Assembly (NCBI GenBank): GCA_027030285.1
Contig: JALVFC010000053.1
Span: forward strand, 1 to 5,156
Length of the DNA: 5,156 nt
DNA from: Thiotrichaceae bacterium
Lineage (GTDB): Bacteria; Pseudomonadota; Gammaproteobacteria; Thiotrichales; Thiotrichaceae
Direction: 5' to 3'
Made by a program: the position numbers and the translations under genes. The notes below the pieces were generated by a model. That model saw nothing but the letters and a program-made list of their open reading frames with translations, did no database searches and was not told where the DNA came from. Positions 1-4,736 of this stretch are shown here, one piece after another. The number at the start of each line of letters is the position of its first letter. The stretch's first letter is position 1.

Positions 1-434
1 TCCTTGTTGTCCTTGTTACCCTTGAGAAGCTGATGTTCTGCTATTTCATATTGATAAATATTATTGGTGGCCGCCTCAAGCTCTTCATACAGCGCATTAA
101 TCTTCTTACTTAACTCCAGAGGGTCTTTGCCATGGGTGTCTGCAACTACCAGGTCTAACTTAAGACTATCTACACCCGTTAATTCTTTTTCAGTCAGTCC
201 ATACTTTAACAATAACGATTGATAAACAGACCTGGGCACTTCTTTAGCAAGTAAAAGCAGTAATTCATCTTTCTTATAATCAGTACGCTTTTCCGGAATA
301 GAAAAACACAACAAACCTTCTAGATAGCATTCAGTTTTGGGGGAGGAGTCACTAGCGACGCTTGAACTGATCAAAACTGTGGACAACGCAATGACCAACA
401 TGAAAACTCGTCCATGCCATTTACTTTGTAGCAT
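1..434 (-). CDS. Secreted protein, 3' end outside window; probable N-terminus of an S8 (subtilisin-like) protease precursor
   Basis: I translated 144 codons from an ATG at 434 and the frame is open to the window edge. AAGGGA lies 9 nt before the ATG, a good ribosome site. Residues 1-28 look like a signal peptide: KWHGR basic start, hydrophobic FMLVIALSTVLISS, likely cleavage near SVA-SD. Two cysteines follow (C36, C43). Residues 57-130 alternate as strand (ELLLLL), helix (SVYQSLLLKYG), two strands (ending LKLDLVVA), helix (DPLELSKKINALYEEL), strand (NIYQYE). That is the layout of subtilase propeptides, in particular the degenerate ones found beside ECF sigma/anti-sigma pairs. The last residues are a short Asn-Lys-Asp repeat. 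No catalytic Asp/His/Ser region is inside the window, so the protease call is an inference. It sits 23 bp behind the anti-sigma gene, in the same operon. It could instead be a non-catalytic secreted partner. Confidence 0.55.
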   Translation of the reverse strand, partial: MLQSKWHGRVFMLVIALSTVLISSSVASDSSPKTECYLEGLLCFSIPEKRTDYKKDELLLLLAKEVPRSVYQSLLLKYGLTEKELTGVDSLKLDLVVADTHGKDPLELSKKINALYEELEAATNNIYQYEIAEHQLLKGNKDNK

Positions 435-457
435 TTTTTCAAGTCCCTTGGAGATAC

Positions 458-1165
458 TTACAAGCCTTTGCCAATAAGCTGCACTAGATCAGTCTTTTTT
501 TCTAATCGATTAATCAACTTGTCAAGTTCCTGTTCTCGCAACGATGATGACAACACTATTTTATAATGTGTACTGCCTGCAGGGTTATCTGCCTTTTCTA
601 CACCAATCTCGTCAAATAACTGCTGAATTTGTTCTTTAGTAGCATGAGGAGTGAACTGCACTATCAATACTGTTTTATCAGACGGGTTATAAGCACTATC
701 ACTAACCAACTCATATTTAGTTTTAGATTCCAGTGAAGTATGATTATAGACCATCATTACAACAGCCACCTGGACAACAATAAAGACTGCTATAGCAACC
801 TGCCCCCAGCCACTCTGTGGCAAAAAACTGGGAGTAACCCAGCTTAACCAGTCTTTCAATTTAGCACTAAAATCAGAAAAACCAAAGTGCGGAACTTTTT
901 TAGCAGTATGTTCCTGATTAATTCTTTCCAGCAAATTTTCCAGACGCTGTTCTTGTGTTGTAATTGTCACAATATCCAGCACTTCATGATCTTCACTGAC
1001 CAGCTGAGCCAGATGCTTCTCTTGCTCCAACTGCTGCTGTAATTCAGGAGAACGCGATAGTGCATCTTCAACCTCTTCTCTCTCCTGTTCCGTTAGTTTG
1101 CCCGTAATATACCAAGGTAACAACAGAAAAGCATGATCAAATTGTTTTTTTTGTATACTAATCAT
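458..1165 (-). CDS. Membrane anti-sigma factor (partner of the adjacent ECF sigma factor)
   Basis: This 235-residue protein probably holds the upstream ECF sigma factor inactive at the membrane. Residues 8-50 (FDHAFLLLPWYITGKLTEQE, then an acidic helix) resemble the N-terminal anti-sigma domain that clamps an ECF factor. The usual C-x2-C zinc ligands are absent (SRSPELQQQ occupies their place), so it would be a zinc-free version. Residues 51-118 are a charged linker and 121-140 form one hydrophobic membrane helix. Residues 164-235 lie outside, as strand (TVLIVQF), helix (TKEQIQQLFDEIG), two strands, helix (QELDKLINRLEKK), strand (VQLIGKG). This ferredoxin-like order resembles a subtilase propeptide. 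The ATG overlaps the sigma stop codon (ATGA at 1162-1165), so translation is probably coupled. GGAGG/GGAGAG lies 12-16 nt upstream, rather far. Known: such proteins release sigma after an envelope signal. Inferred: the co-encoded protease may take part in sensing. Confidence 0.8.
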   Translation of the reverse strand: MISIQKKQFDHAFLLLPWYITGKLTEQEREEVEDALSRSPELQQQLEQEKHLAQLVSEDHEVLDIVTITTQEQRLENLLERINQEHTAKKVPHFGFSDFSAKLKDWLSWVTPSFLPQSGWGQVAIAVFIVVQVAVVMMVYNHTSLESKTKYELVSDSAYNPSDKTVLIVQFTPHATKEQIQQLFDEIGVEKADNPAGSTHYKIVLSSSLREQELDKLINRLEKKTDLVQLIGKGL

Positions 1166-1788
1166 AACTTACCACTTCTCTCCTCCTGGTTTATACCTGA
1201 GTATATACCCGTTTTTAAGAGAATCTTTTTAAACCTCTGTCTTGCATAAAATAAACGTGTTTTGACTGTATTTTCCGAGATGTTCAAGGTAGTAGACATT
1301 TCTTTTATTGATAACTCTTTAAAGTAAGCTAATGATAAAACATCCCGGTGATCTGCACTTAATTTATCCATATGCCGCACCAGGTCATGCTGCTTATTGC
1401 CTTCAAAAATACTCTCTTCTGAAGGCGAGTGATCATCTGTACTTGCCTTCAATAAGGTTTTATCAATTTTACTGTCAGAATTCTTGCGTAAAAAATCAAT
1501 CAACTTATTTCGTGCAATTGAATGAATCCAGGTTGACGGTTTGGATCTACCAGCGAATCTGTCCGCTGATCCCCAAACCTCAAACATTGCCTCATCAACT
1601 ATATCTGCGGCAAGAGCAACATCACCATTTAATATTCGAGTACAGAACCGTTGCAGAATCGGACTATAACGCTTATACAAGATGGAAAAAGCTTTCTGGT
1701 CGCCCTTTGCTATCAAGCCTAGCAATGCCTCATCCGTAATAGAGGAAGTCGAAGTGCTACGATAATGCCTTTTTTTATTACTCGACAT
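1162..1788 (-). CDS. ECF-family RNA polymerase sigma factor (sigma-70 family)
   Basis: This 208-residue protein directs RNA polymerase to a small set of stress or envelope promoters. Region 2 spans about residues 21-102, starting ALLGLIAKGDQKAFSILYKR. It includes the DIVDEAMFEVW helix and the -10-reading segment STWIHSIARNKLIDFLRK (85-102). A variable acidic linker follows (103-135). Region 4 is about 138-190, with DKLSADHRDVLSLAYFKELS and a helix-turn-helix through IKEMSTTLNISENTVKTRLF that reads the -35. The length is normal for the family and regions 1 and 3 are absent, as expected. The ATG at 1788 is the furthest upstream start possible, because an in-frame TGA lies two codons before it. 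There is no Shine-Dalgarno sequence in front of it. The gene overlaps the anti-sigma gene by 4 bp. An ECF-type promoter ends 3 nt before the ATG, which points to autoregulation. The ECF subgroup cannot be assigned by eye. Confidence 0.92.
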   Translation of the reverse strand: MSSNKKRHYRSTSTSSITDEALLGLIAKGDQKAFSILYKRYSPILQRFCTRILNGDVALAADIVDEAMFEVWGSADRFAGRSKPSTWIHSIARNKLIDFLRKNSDSKIDKTLLKASTDDHSPSEESIFEGNKQHDLVRHMDKLSADHRDVLSLAYFKELSIKEMSTTLNISENTVKTRLFYARQRFKKILLKTGIYSGINQEERSGKL

Positions 1789-1791
1789 AGT

Positions 1792-1820
1792 TCAGACGTT
1801 TAGAAAAATGGAGGGGTTCA
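1792..1820 (-). promoter_or_regulatory. ECF-type promoter of the sigma/anti-sigma/secreted-protein operon
   Basis: Read on the minus strand: -35 TGAACC (1820-1815), 16-nt spacer, -10 CGTCTGA (1798-1792). This fits the general ECF pattern (GAAC-like -35, CGTC/TCTGA -10, 15-17 spacer) known from RpoE-like promoters. It lies directly before the sigma gene, as autoregulated ECF operons usually do. The -10 ends only 3 nt before the ATG, so the mRNA would start at or just inside the start codon. Confidence 0.7.
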
Positions 1821-1943
1821 AATTAATTTACGCACTGTCTTTTAATTAACGATGCATTCTTATCAGTACCGAAAGTGAATTGGGAAGTTATCTTGCTTGT
1901 TTTAAACGTTAGAAGTTTAACCCCCGCTATTTTTTAAATAATG

Positions 1944-1972
1944 TGAACCTACTTTAGCAAAAATACGACAGA
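1944..1972 (+). promoter_or_regulatory. Second ECF-type promoter, divergent, in front of a candidate small RNA
   Basis: Plus strand: -35 TGAACC (1944-1949), 16-nt spacer, -10 CGACAGA (1966-1972). The -35 and the spacer length are the same as in the sigma-operon promoter 123 bp away on the other strand, and the -10 differs at two of seven positions. An imperfect operator-like repeat, GACAG/CTGTC (1967-1971 and 1980-1984), overlaps the -10 and the likely start site. Its role is unknown. No protein gene follows before the terminator at 2038-2064. Confidence 0.6.
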
Positions 1973-1976
1973 AGGT

Positions 1977-2064
1977 CATCTGTCTTGATAGGAGTTAGTG
2001 ACTATTCAATCAAGACAACATTCTCCCTCGCAACATTGGGCGGGCCTTGTGCCCGCTCCTTTTT
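1977..2064 (+). ncRNA. Candidate ECF-sigma-dependent small regulatory RNA, about 88 nt
   Basis: The start is estimated a few nt past the -10 at 1966-1972, and the end is the T-tract at 2060-2064. Seen in the sequence: a perfect 9-bp hairpin, TGTCTTGAT (1981-1989) with ATCAAGACA (2009-2017), and a 19-nt loop containing AGGAG. An unpaired linker (2018-2037) follows, carrying TTCTCCCTC (2021-2029), complementary to Shine-Dalgarno-like sequence. Last come a GC-rich terminator hairpin and five T. Hairpin, CU-rich single-stranded seed and U-ending terminator is the usual order of Hfq-dependent sRNAs. RpoE-dependent sRNAs such as MicA and RybB are precedents for an ECF factor using an sRNA to repress targets; no sequence homology to them is claimed. 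It converges on bioF, whose stop codon touches the T-tract. Alternatives are a short leader of something lost, or a chance promoter match in front of a real terminator. Confidence 0.5.
2038..2064 (+). terminator. Rho-independent terminator, plus strand (end of candidate sRNA)
   Basis: GGGCGGGC (2038-2045) pairs with GCCCGCTC (2051-2058), with one G-U pair and loop CTTGT, followed by CTTTTT. There is no T-run on the opposite side of the stem, so it works only for plus-strand transcription. It therefore does not belong to bioF, which runs toward it on the minus strand. A real terminator here implies a plus-strand transcript, although no plus-strand protein gene lies upstream. Confidence 0.75.
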
Positions 2065-3235
2065 AATCCCGCTGCTTCAAACACTCAGCCAAAGTATCCA
2101 AAAGCCTGTTCACTTGCATCTCAGTATGTATTGCTGACAATGTCACCCGCAATCTTGCCGTATTTGGCGGTACTGTAGGAGGACGAATAGCAGTCACCCA
2201 TATTCCCTGCTTTAGTAGATGATCACTAGTCTCAACCGCAGCCTGATTATCTCCAATAAATACTGGCTGGATTGCTGTATCTGAAGGCAACAGCTGAATG
2301 TTACGCTCCCTGGCACCCTGCTTGAATAAAGTGATTAAACTAACAAGCTTTTCTCTGCGCCAATCCTCACGTTGAATAAGCAATAAACTCTTTCGACTTG
2401 CAACCGCAATAGCTGGCGGCATGGCTGTAGTATAAATCCAGGTTCTACTTAATTGTTTTAACAACTCGATATGCTCAAAACTTCCGGCAATAAAAGCTCC
2501 CGCCACACCAACAGCCTTTCCCAATGTCGCCATTAACAAAGGCACATCCTGTTGGCTTGCACCCGTATGTTCAAGCAAACCAGCCCCCTTCTTACCCAGA
2601 ACACCAAAGCCATGTGCATCATCCAGCAAACACCATGCTTTGTATTCCTGGCTTAACCGAACCAGACCGGAAACATCAGCCATATCCCCATCCATACTGA
2701 ACACACCATCGCTCAAGATCATTTTGTTACTAGCTGTATCTTTAGCAAGCCTGCCCGCCAAACTTTGCAGATCATTATGCTTGTAGCGCATTACTTTAGC
2801 ACCTGATAACAAACCTGCATCAATTAAAGACGCGTGATTAAGACGATCCTGGAATACACTATCACCTCGCCCTATTAAAGCCGACACCACTCCCAGGTTT
2901 GCCATATATCCTGTGGAGAATAACAATACTGCATCACGTCCGGTAAATTCCGCCAACGCCTGCTCAAGTTCCGCATGCGCTTGCGAATGTCCACTCACCA
3001 GATGGGAAGCCCCTGCGCCTACGCCATAGCGTGATGCAGCATCTGAAAATGCTTTAATAACCTCAGGGTGATTAGCCATACCCAGATAATCATTACTGCA
3101 AAACGACACTATTTCTTGTCCATCAACTACCATTACAGGCTGTTGCGGAGTTGAGACCAGCCTGGTTGAACGATATAGAGACTGCGCCTTGCGCTGCTTA
3201 AGCCACTCTTGTATTTCCAGGTCATTTTTTCTCAT
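2063..3235 (-). CDS. bioF: 8-amino-7-oxononanoate synthase (biotin biosynthesis)
   Basis: This PLP enzyme condenses pimeloyl-ACP (or pimeloyl-CoA) with L-alanine to give 8-amino-7-oxononanoate in the cytoplasm, the first committed step of biotin ring assembly. Its 390 residues match the usual length. Landmarks: SNDYLGMANHPEV (47-59), GAGASHLVSGHS (74-84), FSTGYMANLG (106-115), LNHASLIDAG with H134, DGVFSMDGD (176-184), DDAHGFGVLG with H208 (205-214), and the PLP lysine K240 in TLGKAVGVAGAF. The C-terminal half carries IQPVFIGDN and WVTAIRPPTVP, which are strong BioF marks and separate it from the related Kbl and HemA enzymes. No Shine-Dalgarno sequence is obvious before the ATG. No other bio gene is in the window, although bioF often sits with bioB, bioH, bioC and bioD. 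A MITE-like element ends 24 bp before the start codon. The minus-strand region after the stop shows no terminator of its own. Confidence 0.93.
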   Translation of the reverse strand: MRKNDLEIQEWLKQRKAQSLYRSTRLVSTPQQPVMVVDGQEIVSFCSNDYLGMANHPEVIKAFSDAASRYGVGAGASHLVSGHSQAHAELEQALAEFTGRDAVLLFSTGYMANLGVVSALIGRGDSVFQDRLNHASLIDAGLLSGAKVMRYKHNDLQSLAGRLAKDTASNKMILSDGVFSMDGDMADVSGLVRLSQEYKAWCLLDDAHGFGVLGKKGAGLLEHTGASQQDVPLLMATLGKAVGVAGAFIAGSFEHIELLKQLSRTWIYTTAMPPAIAVASRKSLLLIQREDWRREKLVSLITLFKQGARERNIQLLPSDTAIQPVFIGDNQAAVETSDHLLKQGIWVTAIRPPTVPPNTARLRVTLSAIHTEMQVNRLLDTLAECLKQRD

Positions 3236-3251
3236 AAACCAAATATACTCA

Positions 3252-3259
3252 GATAATTC
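3252..3259. repeat. Left copy of 8-bp direct repeat (putative target-site duplication)
   Basis: GATAATTC directly adjoins the left end of the palindromic element. The same 8 bp recur directly after its right end, which is the mark of transposition by cut-and-insert. Confidence 0.6.
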
Positions 3260-3389
3260 GTAACTACTCAGCGTAAAAACAGTAGAGGCGGTAAAGTATT
3301 GATTATTTGGGACGCTGGAAATACATTCCTACTTCACAGACCCTAATAATCAATAACTTACCACCTTATGTCTCACGCTGAGTAGTTAT
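3260..3389. mobile_element. MITE-like palindromic insertion, 130 bp
   Basis: Terminal inverted repeats TAACTACTCAGCGT (3261-3274) and ACGCTGAGTAGTTA (3375-3388) are perfect over 14 bp. Inside them a second pair of arms, 3287-3311 and 3341-3365, matches at 21 of 25 positions, so the whole unit can fold into one long hairpin. The direct repeat GATAATTC flanks it at 3252-3259 and 3390-3397, like an 8-bp target duplication. The left end reads GTAA. A GTAA terminus and 8-bp duplication are known of the IS66 family, but the right end reads TTAT rather than TTAC, so the family link is tentative. It codes for nothing and would need a transposase elsewhere. Confidence 0.68.
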
Positions 3390-3397
3390 GATAATTC
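3390..3397. repeat. Right copy of 8-bp direct repeat (putative target-site duplication)
   Basis: GATAATTC adjoins the right end of the element and is identical to the copy at 3252-3259. One copy plus the element removed would restore an uninterrupted bioF upstream region. Confidence 0.6.
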
Positions 3398-3411
3398 AGC
3401 ATAATCCGACC

Positions 3412-3441
3412 AAAAAAAAGGCACCCGAAGGTGCCTTTTTT
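3412..3441 (-). terminator. Rho-independent terminator of tusA (usable on both strands)
   Basis: The stem GGCACC/GGTGCC (3420-3425 and 3430-3435) is flanked by eight A on the left and six T on the right. On the minus strand the loop is TTCG, a very stable tetraloop, and the stem is followed by eight U. It lies 26 bp after the tusA stop codon. The A/T flanks make it bidirectional in form, but only tusA transcription arrives here from a known gene. Confidence 0.88.
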
Positions 3442-3467
3442 ATTCTCAACAGAGAAAGAAAGCGTTA

Positions 3468-3695
3468 TTAGCTTTTCTTGATATAGAAAGTGAATTCACC
3501 ACCATCTTCAGTAGATTCCAGTAACTCATTACCAGTTTGCTTACAAAAAGCTTCAAAGTCTTTTACCGAACCTGGATCAGTTGCAACAATTTTCAATACA
3601 TCACCCCCATTTAAACCATTCATTGCTTTTTTACAGCGCAAGATTGGTAAGGGACAGTTCAAGCCACGTGCATCTAGTTCTTCATTAAAGTCCAT
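3468..3695 (-). CDS. tusA: TusA/SirA-family sulfur carrier protein
   Basis: This small cytoplasmic protein carries persulfide sulfur on a conserved cysteine. In E. coli TusA takes sulfur from IscS and passes it to TusBCD for tRNA 2-thiouridine; relatives serve sulfur oxidation and molybdenum cofactor supply. With the chosen start it has 75 residues, normal for the family. The signature LDARGLNCPLPILRCKKAM lies near the N-terminus and holds the CPxP active-site cysteine. It is followed by GDVLKIVATDPGSVKDFEAF and an ending FTFYIKKS, the alpha-beta two-layer fold. The frame is open 27 nt further, to an ATG at 3722, but AGGAGA sits 6 nt before the ATG at 3695, and MDFNEELDARG is the usual length of N-terminus. 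It appears to be monocistronic, with its own promoter candidate and terminator. Whether it is the canonical tRNA-thiolation TusA or a paralogue cannot be told from the sequence. Confidence 0.88.
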   Translation of the reverse strand: MDFNEELDARGLNCPLPILRCKKAMNGLNGGDVLKIVATDPGSVKDFEAFCKQTGNELLESTEDGGEFTFYIKKS

Positions 3696-3740
3696 ATTTG
3701 TCTCCTGAATCAAAATTATCAAATGGATTTGATGGCGCTA

Positions 3741-3769
3741 ACCATACCCGAAAGAGCCATTTCAGACAA
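3741..3769 (-). promoter_or_regulatory. Candidate sigma-70 promoter of tusA
   Basis: Minus strand: TTGTCT (3769-3764), 17-nt spacer, TATGGT (3746-3741). Each box matches 4 of 6 consensus bases. It would give a leader of about 40 nt. A near-palindrome, ATCAAA-TGGA-TTTGAT (3718-3733), lies at the predicted start of transcription and could be an operator. This is moderate evidence only. Confidence 0.35.
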
Positions 3770-3839
3770 GATATTAAGTTATATTCATAAACTAATAACT
3801 GATCTTCCAGATAACCCAAGTCACGAAGTAATCAGTAAA

Positions 3840-4604
3840 TTACTCAAGCAGACTGGCATATTGAGTTGATAAGCGCTGATAATCTGCGATTACCCGTTTA
3901 ACATAAGTACGCGTTTCCCTGAATGGTGGTACTCCATTATGCTTGTGGACATTTCCTGGTCCCGCATTATAAGCAGCAACCGCAAGTTTCAGATCACCAT
4001 TAAACTCTTTTAGCATCTCGGCAATATAGCGCACACCACCCTGAATATTTTGCTCAGGATCCCATGGATTACTAATCATCATGTCTTTTGCTGTTGCTGG
4101 CATTAGCTGCATTAAGCCAATCGCACCGACAGGAGATTTCGCCTTTACCTGATAGCAGGATTCATTTTTTATAATAGAGTGAACCAGCGATTCATCAACG
4201 CCATAAATACGTGAATAAACTTCTATTGGTCGCCTGTATTTATCAGCTCTGACACGCATTCTTTCTTTATTACATACAGAATGCAGCGGTTTTGCCCGTA
4301 AACCCTTGTGAGCCACTTTTTTCTGGACTTTTCGCGTTTTATAGGTCTTGACCAGACGATATTTGGTATGTTTTAAACGTGAGCTAGTCATTAAATGACT
4401 TCCATCTGGCTTTTCATACACATAAACCATAGACCAACGGGATGCTGCCTGAGAAACATTGGATTGTAGCAGTAACACGATAAAGACACTCAGGCGGATG
4501 TGTTGTGTGAGCTTAGCCAGCTTATTCGCCAACTTATTCGCCAACTTTTTACAGGCTACAGCCGACCCCGCAGCACATCCCGCAAAGTTACTGGTTACTT
4601 TCAT
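3840..4604 (-). CDS. Secreted lytic transglycosylase (SLT domain, family 1 type)
   Basis: It cleaves the MurNAc-GlcNAc bond of peptidoglycan in the periplasm, leaving a 1,6-anhydro end. Of 254 residues, about 125-245 form the SLT lysozyme-like domain. These include YGVDESLVHSIIKNES with catalytic Glu148, then SPVGAIGLMQLMPATA (157-172), NIQGGVRYIAEML, AVAAYNAGPGNV (208-219) and TRTYVKRVIADY. Residues 39-54 (SVFIVLLLQSNVSQAA) are a hydrophobic export signal, with cleavage near SQA. After it, YVYEKPDGSHLMTSSRL resembles the short DUF4124-like stretch often found before SLT domains. A highly basic segment follows (79-105). The region before the hydrophobic core is unusually long (38 residues) and holds a LANK repeat coded by a 12-bp tandem duplication. 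The ATG at 4604 has AAGG 7 nt upstream, and the next Met lies beyond the signal, so this start is kept. It is divergent from moaC. There is no lipobox, so it is likely soluble. Confidence 0.88.
   Translation of the reverse strand: MKVTSNFAGCAAGSAVACKKLANKLANKLAKLTQHIRLSVFIVLLLQSNVSQAASRWSMVYVYEKPDGSHLMTSSRLKHTKYRLVKTYKTRKVQKKVAHKGLRAKPLHSVCNKERMRVRADKYRRPIEVYSRIYGVDESLVHSIIKNESCYQVKAKSPVGAIGLMQLMPATAKDMMISNPWDPEQNIQGGVRYIAEMLKEFNGDLKLAVAAYNAGPGNVHKHNGVPPFRETRTYVKRVIADYQRLSTQYASLLE
4521..4547 (-). repeat. 12-bp tandem repeat in the transglycosylase signal region
   Basis: CTTATTCGCCAA occurs twice in perfect tandem (4521-4544) and begins a third time (CTT). A degenerate copy (containing TTAGCCAG) adjoins at about 4509-4520. 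Being a multiple of three, it adds LANK units (protein residues about 21-32) without breaking the frame. Slippage could change the copy number. Confidence 0.8.
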
Positions 4605-4736
4605 AGGTTTGCCTTATTTATAATTTTTATTGCGGGCGAATCTAACATGACTGGAGTGAAACAAACAATAAAAATCAGACTCCTGGTTTTTTCCATGAGA
4701 CAATTGGCAAATTATCCTTAATCACTAAAACTCCTC
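4605..4736. other. Divergent intergenic region between transglycosylase and moaC
   Basis: This AT-rich 132-bp region must carry both outward promoters. A TATAAA at 4622-4617 (minus) is too close to the transglycosylase ATG to leave room for its ribosome site. TTGGCA at 4704 on the plus strand lacks a convincing -10. No hairpin resembling a molybdenum cofactor riboswitch was recognised. No promoter is called. Confidence 0.5.

Noticed and set aside
1332..1739. Plus-strand open frame of 135 codons opposite the sigma gene
   Set aside because: It lies wholly antisense to a clear sigma factor, has no ribosome site and gives a composition without recognisable motifs.
1902..1920. Inverted repeat TTAAAC-N7-GTTTAA between the divergent promoters
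   Set aside because: Short AT-rich arms are expected by chance in such sequence, and it is not placed over either promoter.
1998..2066. Small plus-strand ORF (GTG, 22 residues) with AGGAG before it inside the candidate sRNA
   Set aside because: The spacing from AGGAG to GTG is only 3 nt, the frame runs through the terminator hairpin and its stop codon falls at the end of the T-tract. Most likely chance, though a dual-function RNA is not excluded.
3260..3389. Integron attC site as an explanation for the palindrome
   Set aside because: The ends do not show the paired RYYYAAC/GTTRRRY core boxes, there is no cassette array, and an 8-bp flanking duplication fits transposition better.
3490..3708. 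Plus-strand open frame of 72 codons opposite tusA
   Set aside because: It is antisense to a clear TusA gene and has no start signals or family resemblance.
3696..3722. Longer N-terminus for TusA from the ATG at 3722
   Set aside because: The strong AGGAGA site lies inside this stretch and serves the ATG at 3695; the family does not carry such an extension.
4617..4622. TATAAA as -10 box of the transglycosylase promoter
   Set aside because: It would place the transcript start about 6 nt before the ATG, removing the AAGG ribosome site, and no -35 box fits.
4500..4721. Plus-strand open frame of 73 codons opposite the transglycosylase start
   Set aside because: It is a mirror of the tandem repeat (LIRQLIRQLF), with no ribosome site and no family resemblance.
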